From Aestuariivirga litoralis (GTDB taxonomy: Bacteria > Pseudomonadota > Alphaproteobacteria > Rhizobiales > Aestuariivirgaceae): a DNA stretch of 64,000 bases. The notes under the pieces are model-generated. The model was not told the DNA's origin. It saw only the letters and a program-made list of their open reading frames with translations, and did no database searches. Positions 57,565 to 64,000 of the stretch are shown piece by piece. Each line of letters opens with the position of its first letter. Positions within the stretch are counted from its first letter, which is position 1. The stretch covers positions 1,550,001 through 1,614,000 of the forward strand of contig NZ_WAHS01000001.1 in the NCBI RefSeq assembly GCF_015714715.1, written 5' to 3'. Made by a program: the position numbers and the translations under genes.

Positions 57565-58626
57565 TTAAGCCCTCTTCTCCTTTGCTTCGTCGTTCAAATT
57601 GTATTTCATGATCGAACCGTGCCGGCCGGTCACATCACGCTCCAGCGCATAGACATCGCCTTCGAGCGGTGTGGATTTCGCCAGCACCTTTTCGATGGCC
57701 GCAAGATCTTCAGCCGCGAGTTGAATGTCGGCGACCTTAAGATTGGTGACAAGATGCGAGCGGTTGCGCGCACCGACGATGACAGATGAAACGCCCGGCC
57801 GCTGCAGCATGGCAGCGCTGGCTATTGTGGCGATGTCGACTTTGTTCTTCTTGGCGATGCCAGACAGCGCAGCTAGCAATTCCTGGAACAGCGCCCAGCC
57901 GCCGAAATCATCAATGATGAGTTTGTATTTGACCAGCGATCGGTTTTCGAGCGGCGCCTTGGGTTCAGGCGCGCCCAGCCATTTGTCGCCAAGGAAACCA
58001 CCCGCCACAGTGCCGTAGCAGAAGATCGCCAAGTCACGCGTCTGCGCTTCGGCAATGAAAGTATTTTCCGGCCTCCGATCCAGTAACGAATATTGCACCT
58101 GCATGGAGGACATCGGAACGCCCGTTTCACTGATGGCACGGAAATGCGGTGTGTCGAAGTTGGTGCCGCCAATGCGGTGGATTTTGCCGGCTTTGCGCAA
58201 CTCTTCCAGCCAAAGCGCCGTTTGCAGCCAGTTGTCGATGCCGTAATCCCACCAGTGGAACTGCACCACATCCAGGCAGTCCATTTTCAGGCGGCGCAGA
58301 GATGTATCGATCACATCCTGCACATAGGCTTTCGAGATGGTGGCAAGCTTGGCCATGTCGGGCACGAATTTGGTGTGCACCTTAACAAGCGCCAAAGCTT
58401 CAGCGCCGCGCAGCTTCAGATATTCCGCGCGGAAATTGCCGATCAGTTCTTCAACGCCTGTATAGATGTCAGCACAGTCAAAAGTGGTAATGCCCGCATC
58501 GGCAAAGGCCACCATATCGGCCACCGGGTCATCGCTCACATTGTTGCTGTGGCTGCCGGACAATTGCCAGCCGCCGCGGATCACGCGGGAGATTTCATAG
58601 TCGCTGGCCAGTTTAATCCGCTGCAT
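57565..58626 (-). CDS. Aldo/keto reductase (first copy)
   Basis: The 353-residue NADPH-dependent TIM-barrel enzyme has the catalytic Asp-Tyr pattern TFDCADIYTGVEELIGNFR and the conserved VVQFHWWDYG and IHRIGGTNFDTPHF, with SVIVGARN near the cofactor site. Its C-terminus is longer than typical AKRs. It overlaps the TIGR04076 gene by one base, so the genes are one unit. It is a paralogue of the partial gene at the right edge of the window. The carbonyl substrate is unknown. Confidence 0.9.
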   Translation of the reverse strand: MQRIKLASDYEISRVIRGGWQLSGSHSNNVSDDPVADMVAFADAGITTFDCADIYTGVEELIGNFRAEYLKLRGAEALALVKVHTKFVPDMAKLATISKAYVQDVIDTSLRRLKMDCLDVVQFHWWDYGIDNWLQTALWLEELRKAGKIHRIGGTNFDTPHFRAISETGVPMSSMQVQYSLLDRRPENTFIAEAQTRDLAIFCYGTVAGGFLGDKWLGAPEPKAPLENRSLVKYKLIIDDFGGWALFQELLAALSGIAKKNKVDIATIASAAMLQRPGVSSVIVGARNRSHLVTNLKVADIQLAAEDLAAIEKVLAKSTPLEGDVYALERDVTGRHGSIMKYNLNDEAKEKRA

Positions 58627-58979
58627 TATAGATCATTCGGCAAGGGCACGGCGGTGGTGTCCGCGTGCTTGAATGTGCGCCGGCCCAGTCGCGTGATACG
58701 CAGTTTGGAGGAACAGTTCGGGTCTGGGCAGGCAATATCGGCATCAGTGGACATCCAGTCATGCGGATGCGTTACGCGCTGCTTCGCCGCCAGCAGTGCC
58801 AAAACCGAGCCTAGGGAATAGATCGAGAATCCCTGGCCCGGCGGCAGATAAAGCATTTCACCGCGCAGCTCGAAATGATCCCCTACCTTGGCACCGCAAT
58901 AAATGGGTCCGCCTGGAGGGGCCACCACTTCGACCTTCAGGTCATAGAGTTCGAATGAATCGTCGTTCGCATCAGCCAT
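58626..58979 (-). CDS. TIGR04076-family protein
   Basis: The 117-residue protein has the TIGR04076-like pattern: YDLKVEVVAPPGGPIYCGAK, GDHFELRGEMLYLPPGQGFS and DADIACPDPNCSSKLRITRL, with a CPDPNC pair that could bind metal. The family is of unknown function. The ATG at 58979 overlaps the GntR gene's end, and the stop overlaps the aldo/keto reductase start. So it is co-translated with both, and likely acts in the same pathway. Confidence 0.83.
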   Translation of the reverse strand: MADANDDSFELYDLKVEVVAPPGGPIYCGAKVGDHFELRGEMLYLPPGQGFSIYSLGSVLALLAAKQRVTHPHDWMSTDADIACPDPNCSSKLRITRLGRRTFKHADTTAVPLPNDL

Positions 58980-59718
58980 GATGGGCAACCCTTGCCTGCT
59001 GGTCTTTTTCAAACTGCGCGCGGATCAGGTTGAAAGCGCGGGTGATGTCGTTGGTGAGGGCCGTCACTGCAGCGGGTCCATCGCCGTGCTCCAATGCAGC
59101 GATCAGTTTCCAGTGATGCGCGGTGCCTGCGGGGTCGTTGCGCTCATCATGAAGGGCTGCGGATTGGCGTACATAAGGTCCGGATTGCAGCCAGAGGCTC
59201 TCAACAATAGGAATCAGCACCGGCGAATGTGCGGCATGATAGATATGATAATGGAAGGCGTGGTTGGTCTCGATGGCCAGCAGCACGCTGTTTTCGTCAC
59301 GTGCGCCAAACGCCTTTTCGCACTCCTCGTTAAGGCGCTTGAGCTTGGTAAAATCGGCCGGCGTCAAATTGGGCATGGCCAGCAAGATCACTTGCCCCTC
59401 GACAAGGCAGCGCGCGCGGGCAAGGTCATCAATCCGGTCGCGTGTGGTGACCGGCACGCGCACGGAACGATTGGGCAAAGCTTCCAGCGCCTGTTCAGAG
59501 ACAAGCCGGCTCAGCGCATCACGCACCGGCATGGTGCTGGTCTGGAATTTTTCGGCAAGGTCCGCGATGCGCAAAGTCTCCCCAGTAGAGAATTCTCCAT
59601 GGATCAGCGAACGGCGCAGTTCGGCATAGACCTTGTCGTTGACAGTCTCGCGCACGATGGGGGCAAAGCGTTTGCCCTTCAGCGCGACAACTTTCTCACT
59701 CGGTTCATGCCGGTTCAT
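58972..59718 (-). CDS. GntR-family (FCD/FadR-type) regulator
   Basis: The 248-residue regulator has a winged helix-turn-helix (VYAELRRSLIHGEFSTGETL, then LAEKFQTSTMPVRDALSRLV) and an all-helical FCD ligand domain with the metal-binding HxxFH-like NHAFHYHIYHAAHSP. FCD regulators respond to organic acids or amino acids. It is divergent from livG and likely governs both the minus-strand unit and the livGFHM operon. Two 13-bp palindromes lie in the gap. Confidence 0.92.
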   Translation of the reverse strand: MNRHEPSEKVVALKGKRFAPIVRETVNDKVYAELRRSLIHGEFSTGETLRIADLAEKFQTSTMPVRDALSRLVSEQALEALPNRSVRVPVTTRDRIDDLARARCLVEGQVILLAMPNLTPADFTKLKRLNEECEKAFGARDENSVLLAIETNHAFHYHIYHAAHSPVLIPIVESLWLQSGPYVRQSAALHDERNDPAGTAHHWKLIAALEHGDGPAAVTALTNDITRAFNLIRAQFEKDQQARVAHHG

Positions 59719-59753
59719 CGGATGTCCTCATCAGCGGAAAAAACTAGTTGCAA

Positions 59754-59785
59754 ACTCGATCCGAGTAAAGTGTGATCTGTGATCA
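59754..59785. promoter_or_regulatory. Two palindromes in the GntR-livG gap, candidate operators
   Basis: ACTCG-ATC-CGAGT (59754-59766) and TGATC-TGT-GATCA (59773-59785) are 13-bp palindromes with 5-bp arms and 3-base centres, 19 bases apart centre to centre. They differ in sequence, so only one may be the GntR site. Confidence 0.35.
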
Positions 59786-59823
59786 AACTTGTTGGGGATC
59801 GTTGGGTGGCACGAAACGGCCAA

Positions 59824-60612
59824 ATGCAGGAAGCAGTGCAAAATAAGGCTCATCAGTCCATTCTGGCGCGCGACTTGGCGTTAAATTTCGGCGGCGTGCG
59901 GGCGGTTGACGGCATGTCTATCAGCCTGCAGCGCGGTGAACTCCTCGGTCTGATCGGCCCCAACGGTGCTGGTAAAACCACGCTCTTCAATATGCTTGCA
60001 GGAGCGTTCCGGCCGCAGTCGGGTTCCATTCTTATTAATGGCGCGGAAGCGGCAGCGCGCCCCGCTTCAGCCCGCATCGGCCTTGGATTGGGGCGCACAT
60101 TTCAAATCCCCAAACCGTTTCCGGAAATGACCGTGCTGGAAAATGTGCTGACTGGGGCGCAGGGCCAAGCGGGCGAAGGGCTGTTCGCCAATTTTCTGCA
60201 ACTCGGCAAAGTGGCCGCCCAGGAGCGTGCCGCACTTGAAAAGGCGCGCGGGCTTCTGGAGTTCGTTACGCTCACCCATCTCGCGCAGGAGCCGGCGCGC
60301 GTACTGTCCGGCGGGCAGCGCAAACTTCTGGAACTGGCGCGCATCCTGATGGCAGATCCTTCGATCATCCTGCTCGATGAACCGGCGGCGGGTGTGAACC
60401 CTGCACTTCTTGAATTCATCATGAGCCGGGTTCTTGATCTGAATGCACAAGGCAAATCGATCCTGTTGATCGAGCACAACATGGACATGATCACCCGGCT
60501 GTGCAGCCGCGTGGTGGTGATGGCGCAGGGCAAGTTCCTCACCGAGGGAAAGCCGCAGGATGTATCGCGCAATGAGGCGGTGGTGGAAGCCTATCTCGGG
60601 GGGGCGGCATGA
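59824..60612 (+). CDS. livG: Liv-type ABC ATPase LivG
   Basis: The 262-residue ATPase has Walker A LIGPNGAGKTTLFNMLAGAF, the LivG-type LGRTFQIPKPFPEMTVLENV, signature LSGGQRKLLELARILMADPS, and Walker B IILLDEPAAGVNPALLEFIM. The ATG at 59824 is preferred; a GTG at 59779 would add 15 residues. Its stop overlaps livF as ATGA. It powers uptake together with LivF. The actual substrate depends on the binding protein and is not known. Confidence 0.93.
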   Translation: MQEAVQNKAHQSILARDLALNFGGVRAVDGMSISLQRGELLGLIGPNGAGKTTLFNMLAGAFRPQSGSILINGAEAAARPASARIGLGLGRTFQIPKPFPEMTVLENVLTGAQGQAGEGLFANFLQLGKVAAQERAALEKARGLLEFVTLTHLAQEPARVLSGGQRKLLELARILMADPSIILLDEPAAGVNPALLEFIMSRVLDLNAQGKSILLIEHNMDMITRLCSRVVVMAQGKFLTEGKPQDVSRNEAVVEAYLGGAA

Positions 60613-61346
60613 GCGCCATTCTTTCCACCGCGGGATTGGTTGCCGGTTATGAACGTGATCTGCCCATCGTGCGCGGCATTAATCTGGAGATAAAACAAGG
60701 CGAGCTGGTCACCATCCTCGGCCCTAATGGCGCGGGAAAATCCACCTTCGTCAAAGCCATTGCCGGAACTGTGCCGGTATTCGGTGGCAAGATCATGCTG
60801 GATGGCAAGGACATCACTTCCACGCCGCTGCATAACCGCATTCGCGAGGGGCTGGCCTTCGTGCCGCAGACGGAAAACATTTTTGCCAGTCTCACCATTG
60901 CGGAAAATCTGCAACTCGCCGCCGATATTCTGCCCAAGGGTCTGCGTGCGGCGCGCATCAAGAAGCTGAATGACACATTCCCCGATCTGGCCAGCCGGCC
61001 CGGCACACGTGCGGGTGCGCTTTCGGGTGGACAGCGGCAAATGCTGGCGGTGGCACGCGCACTTATGGTGGAGCCGCATGTGCTGATCCTTGATGAGCCA
61101 TCGGCAGGCTTGTCGCCCAAGATCGTCGGCAGCGTTTTTCAAATGCTGCGCGACATCAACAAAAGCGGCGTGACCATTGTGCTGGTCGAACAGAATGTGA
61201 AAGCAGCGCTTGCGATTGCAGATCGTGGCGTGATCCTGGTTGAAGGCGTACTGCGCCATCAGGGCACGGCGAGTGAACTTGGCAACGACACAGAGCTCGG
61301 TGCGCTTTACCTTGGCAGCCATGCCAGCAAGGGGAAGCGGGCATGA
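60609..61346 (+). CDS. livF: Liv-type ABC ATPase LivF
   Basis: The 245-residue ATPase has Walker A ILGPNGAGKSTFVKAIAGTV, LivF-type FVPQTENIFASLTIAENLQL, signature LSGGQRQMLAVARALMVEPH and Walker B VLILDEPSAGLSPKIVGSVF. It pairs with LivG. Both ends overlap neighbouring genes as ATGA (60609-60612 and 61343-61346), so the whole livGFHM series is translationally coupled. Confidence 0.94.
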   Translation: MSAILSTAGLVAGYERDLPIVRGINLEIKQGELVTILGPNGAGKSTFVKAIAGTVPVFGGKIMLDGKDITSTPLHNRIREGLAFVPQTENIFASLTIAENLQLAADILPKGLRAARIKKLNDTFPDLASRPGTRAGALSGGQRQMLAVARALMVEPHVLILDEPSAGLSPKIVGSVFQMLRDINKSGVTIVLVEQNVKAALAIADRGVILVEGVLRHQGTASELGNDTELGALYLGSHASKGKRA

Positions 61347-62257
61347 TCGCACAAACCCTGCTTGATGGCTTGATCTCCGGCAGCATGATCGGCCTCGGCG
61401 CCATCGGCATCACGCTCACATACTCAATCCTGCGCTTTGCCAATTTCGCCCATGGCGACATGATTTCATGGGGCGCTTATTTTGCCTTCGCCGTGGCAGG
61501 CGCGCTGGGCTCCTTCATGCCCGGCCTTTCAGCCCCCATCGGCCCCTTCTCCTTCGGTTGGTCATTGCCGATTGCTCTTGTGGCCTCGATCATTCTCACT
61601 GCCCTGCTGGCCTTGCTGATTGACAAGCTGCTATTCGCACGGCTGCGGGCGCGCAAGGGTGCCATCATCATTCTGGTCATGGCGGGCTTTGGCGCGGCGC
61701 TGACGATCCGCAGCCTGCTCGAATTCATCTTCACATCGAAGCCGCGCTACTTCACCGAAGAATTGCAGATCACCGCGCCGATCTTTGCGGGCGCACGCGC
61801 CACGCCGGACCAGTTGCTGGGGCTTGCCCTTGCGGTGGTGCTGGTGATTGGTGTGCATCTGGTGCTGACACGCACGGCAGCGGGCCGAGCCATGCGCGCG
61901 GTGAGCGAGAACCAGGCTCTGGCCGGTTTGGCAGGTATTGATGTGTCTCGCACCATCCGGCTGGTCTGGGTGTTCGGCGCAGGCCTTGCGGCGGTTGCCG
62001 GCGTGATGGCTGGCGTGCTGGTACAGATCAGGCCGCATATGGGGCACGATCTGCTGTTGCCTCTGTTTGCGGCGGCCATTCTGGGCGGCATCGGAAGTGT
62101 GCCCGGTGCGATGACTGCGGGTTTGATCGTGGGGCTGGCTGAAGCACTCTGCGTGCAATTTGTCGGCGCTGAATGGCGCGCTGCGGTCTCCTTCCTCATT
62201 CTGGTTGCGATCCTGGTCGCAAGGCCACAAGGCCTTTTTGGAAAGGCATCATCATGA
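61343..62257 (+). CDS. livH: Liv-type ABC permease LivH
   Basis: The 304-residue permease has eight membrane segments, the N-terminal LLDGLISGSMIGLGAIGITL, RFANFAHGDMISWGAYFAFA, and RAMRAVSENQALAGLAGIDV, the LivH signature loop that contacts the ATPase. The C-terminal GGIGSVPGAMTAGLIVGLAE is conserved. It is joined to LivF and LivM by ATGA overlaps. Confidence 0.94.
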   Translation: MIAQTLLDGLISGSMIGLGAIGITLTYSILRFANFAHGDMISWGAYFAFAVAGALGSFMPGLSAPIGPFSFGWSLPIALVASIILTALLALLIDKLLFARLRARKGAIIILVMAGFGAALTIRSLLEFIFTSKPRYFTEELQITAPIFAGARATPDQLLGLALAVVLVIGVHLVLTRTAAGRAMRAVSENQALAGLAGIDVSRTIRLVWVFGAGLAAVAGVMAGVLVQIRPHMGHDLLLPLFAAAILGGIGSVPGAMTAGLIVGLAEALCVQFVGAEWRAAVSFLILVAILVARPQGLFGKASS

Positions 62258-63210
62258 TCGAGCTGGTGAGCTATGGCGCCTTCTTCCTCACACTGGCATT
62301 GACCTATGCCGTGATGTGCCTTGGCCTCAATGTGCAATGGGGGCAGACCGGATTGTTCAATGTGGGCATCGCCGGTTTTGTGGCGATTGGCGCCTATGTT
62401 TCCGCGCTGCTCACCACGCCGGATGACCCTGCCCGCTTTGGGGGATTTGACCTGCCGATTTTTGTGGGCTGGATCGCCGCTGCCATCGTCACCGCAATAG
62501 CTTCCGGACTGCTGGGTGCACTCACCTTGCGGCTGCGCGCGGATTATTTGGCGATTGCAACTTTCGGCTTTGCCGTTGTGATACAACTCGCGGCACTCAA
62601 TCTGCAGTCCTTGACTGGTGGTCCCTTCGGCATTGGCTTCATCCCCCGGCCATTCCCATCGTTGGCCGGTAATCCTTTGTGGTTCGGCCTTGCCAGTCTT
62701 GCTCTGGTCGCGGCGGTTACGCTCGCGGTTTACCTTGCGCTGGAGCATCTGATGCGCAGCCCTTGGGGCCGCGTGCTGCGCGCCATCCGCGAGGATGAGC
62801 AGGCCGCTTTGGCACTGGGCAAGCAGGCCGTGCGCTTCAGGCTGCAAGCCTTTGCGGTGGGCGGCGGTATCATGGGGCTGGCGGGTGCCATTCAAGGCCA
62901 TTTCATCGGCTTCATCTCTCCTGAGAATTACGTGCCAATGCTGACCTTTCAGGTTTGGGCCATGTTGATTGTCGGTGGCTCCGGCAATAATCGCGGCGCA
63001 ATCTTCGGCGCTGTTCTGGTCTGGGCCATTTGGGCTGCATCGGGTGCTGCTATTTCTGCGCTAGTGCCACCCGACCAACAAGCCCGCGCCGCGGCGTTGA
63101 AGATCGTGATGATCGGCGTTGCCATCTGCGCCGTGTTGCTGTTGCGGCCGCGCGGCGTATTGGGCGAGTTGCGCACTATTTCGCGCCATATTGAGAAAGC
63201 AAAATCATGA
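62254..63210 (+). CDS. livM: Liv-type ABC permease LivM
   Basis: The 318-residue permease has eight to nine membrane segments with LNVQWGQTGLFNVGIAGFVA, RADYLAIATFGFAVVIQLAA and the ATPase-contacting GRVLRAIREDEQAALALGKQ. The ATG at 62254 overlaps the LivH stop as ATGA; a longer upstream frame is rejected. Its stop overlaps the start of the second aldo/keto reductase (63207-63210). Confidence 0.93.
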   Translation: MIELVSYGAFFLTLALTYAVMCLGLNVQWGQTGLFNVGIAGFVAIGAYVSALLTTPDDPARFGGFDLPIFVGWIAAAIVTAIASGLLGALTLRLRADYLAIATFGFAVVIQLAALNLQSLTGGPFGIGFIPRPFPSLAGNPLWFGLASLALVAAVTLAVYLALEHLMRSPWGRVLRAIREDEQAALALGKQAVRFRLQAFAVGGGIMGLAGAIQGHFIGFISPENYVPMLTFQVWAMLIVGGSGNNRGAIFGAVLVWAIWAASGAAISALVPPDQQARAAALKIVMIGVAICAVLLLRPRGVLGELRTISRHIEKAKS

Positions 63211-64000
63211 CTTCGATGAAACACCTTCCGCGCGCCACTCTGGCGGGCGGGCTCTCGCTGCCGCGCATTGTGTGCGGGTTGTGGCAAGTGGCGGACATTG
63301 AACGCGACGGCAAGATCATTGATCCGCAGGTCGGGGCTGATGCATTGCAAGACTATGTGAAGGCCGGCTTCACCGCCTTTGACATGGCCGATCATTACGG
63401 AACGTCGGAGATCATTACTGGTACGCTGCTGAAGCGTTATCAGGACGGCGACAGGCCTTTGGCCTTTACCAAATGGTGTCCCGCGCCCGGAATAATGACT
63501 GCGGACATCGTGCGGGCTGGCGTGCAAGAGCGGCTGGACCGGCTGGGCGTCAAGAAGGTGGACCTGCTGCAATTCCATTGGTGGACATTCGAGCATCCCG
63601 CATGGCTCGACGCGCTGCATGAAATGAAGAAGCTGCAGGAGGAAGGTCTGATCGGCGCCATTGGTGTTACCAATTTTGATGCGGCCCATCTGGCACTGGC
63701 TTTGGCTGATGGCATTCCGATTGTCTCCAACCAGGTTTCATTCTCTGTGCTGGACCGGCGCGGGCGCGGCGCGCTTGCCAAGCTTTGCGCCGAGAGCGGC
63801 GTGAAGCTGCTGGCTTACGGCACGCTGAACGGTGGCTTCCTTTCAGAAAAATGGCTGGGCAAGCCGGAGCCTGAAACCATCGCCGATTGGAGCAAGTCTA
63901 AATACAAGCGCTTCATTGATGCAGCGGGCGGCTGGGCGATTTATCAGGAACTGCTGACCGCGTTGTCGAAGATCGCTGCCAAGCACAAGGTCTCGCTCTC
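63207..64000 (+). CDS. Aldo/keto reductase (second copy), cut by the window edge
   Basis: The visible 264 residues begin MTSMKHLPRATLAGGLSLPR and contain the AKR pattern FDMADHYGTSEIITGTLLKR with the catalytic Asp-Tyr, VDLLQFHWWTFEHPAWLDAL, and GVTNFDAAHLALALADGIP. These match the first copy at 57565-58626, so the Liv cluster is bracketed by two paralogues. It is coupled to livM by an ATGA overlap, tying the reductase to the transported compound. The C-terminal part lies beyond the window. Confidence 0.9.
   Translation, partial: MTSMKHLPRATLAGGLSLPRIVCGLWQVADIERDGKIIDPQVGADALQDYVKAGFTAFDMADHYGTSEIITGTLLKRYQDGDRPLAFTKWCPAPGIMTADIVRAGVQERLDRLGVKKVDLLQFHWWTFEHPAWLDALHEMKKLQEEGLIGAIGVTNFDAAHLALALADGIPIVSNQVSFSVLDRRGRGALAKLCAESGVKLLAYGTLNGGFLSEKWLGKPEPETIADWSKSKYKRFIDAAGGWAIYQELLTALSKIAAKHKVSL

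Overview
The window reads as a stretch of chromosome from an alphaproteobacterium, most likely of the order Hyphomicrobiales. This rests on moderately high GC, a PleC/DivJ/PdhS-like histidine kinase, DUF1194 and DUF1289 proteins, a LexA-type GTTC-N7-GTTC box, and many ATGA-coupled operons. The order is an inference from gene content. I saw no rRNA, tRNA, CRISPR array, prophage or insertion sequence.

Region 1-24 kb is mostly housekeeping and accessory genes: a Bcr/CflA-type exporter (cut by the window edge), a cytochrome P450, a HupE/UreJ metal permease, a copper-delivery operon (DUF2946-like, PCuAC, SCO1), an MttB-family methyltransferase, a CGNR regulator, a DddL-like cupin coupled to an EamA transporter, an amidase, two DUF1194 proteins, moaA, a type III polyketide synthase coupled to an ICMT-family methyltransferase, two tandem M20 peptidases, an SLC13 transporter with a universal stress protein and a GST, and the Mrp iron-sulfur carrier.

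Region 24-31.6 kb holds a membrane histidine kinase, divergent cobT and cobS, a retropepsin-like protease, a DUF1289 protein, dusA, and a DNA-repair pair. The pair is a radical SAM protein of the TIGR03916 type coupled to a shortened DUF4130 partner, and a LexA box lies in its promoter region. Region 31.6-40.1 kb is a carbohydrate or polyol operon: ABC transporter with two different ATPases and a small membrane protein, plus a fused dihydroxyacetone kinase. It faces a LacI-type regulator across two palindromic operators.

Region 40.3-52.7 kb is the metabolic centrepiece. Eight consecutive genes in the order mgsA-mgsB-mgsC-gmaS-mgdA-mgdB-mgdC-mgdD match the N-methylglutamate route for methylamine oxidation. 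GmaS would join methylamine to glutamate, MgsABC would make N-methylglutamate, and MgdABCD (sarcosine-oxidase-like) would release glutamate plus a C1 unit on folate. Upstream lie an XRE-cupin regulator and a divergent operon of three tiny membrane proteins plus an APC permease, a candidate alkylamine uptake module. The mgsA start codon sits inside a perfect 10-bp hairpin.

Region 52.7-64 kb holds two unknown membrane proteins, a BKACE enzyme next to a deletion scar (two divergent genes whose 5' halves are gone: a carnitine-dehydrogenase-like gene and an SDR), tryptophan 2,3-dioxygenase, and a Liv-type ABC transporter split around a GntR regulator with two aldo/keto reductases. Methylated and quaternary amine metabolism recurs through the window: the MttB homologue, the N-methylglutamate pathway, the DMSP-lyase-like cupin and the carnitine remnants.
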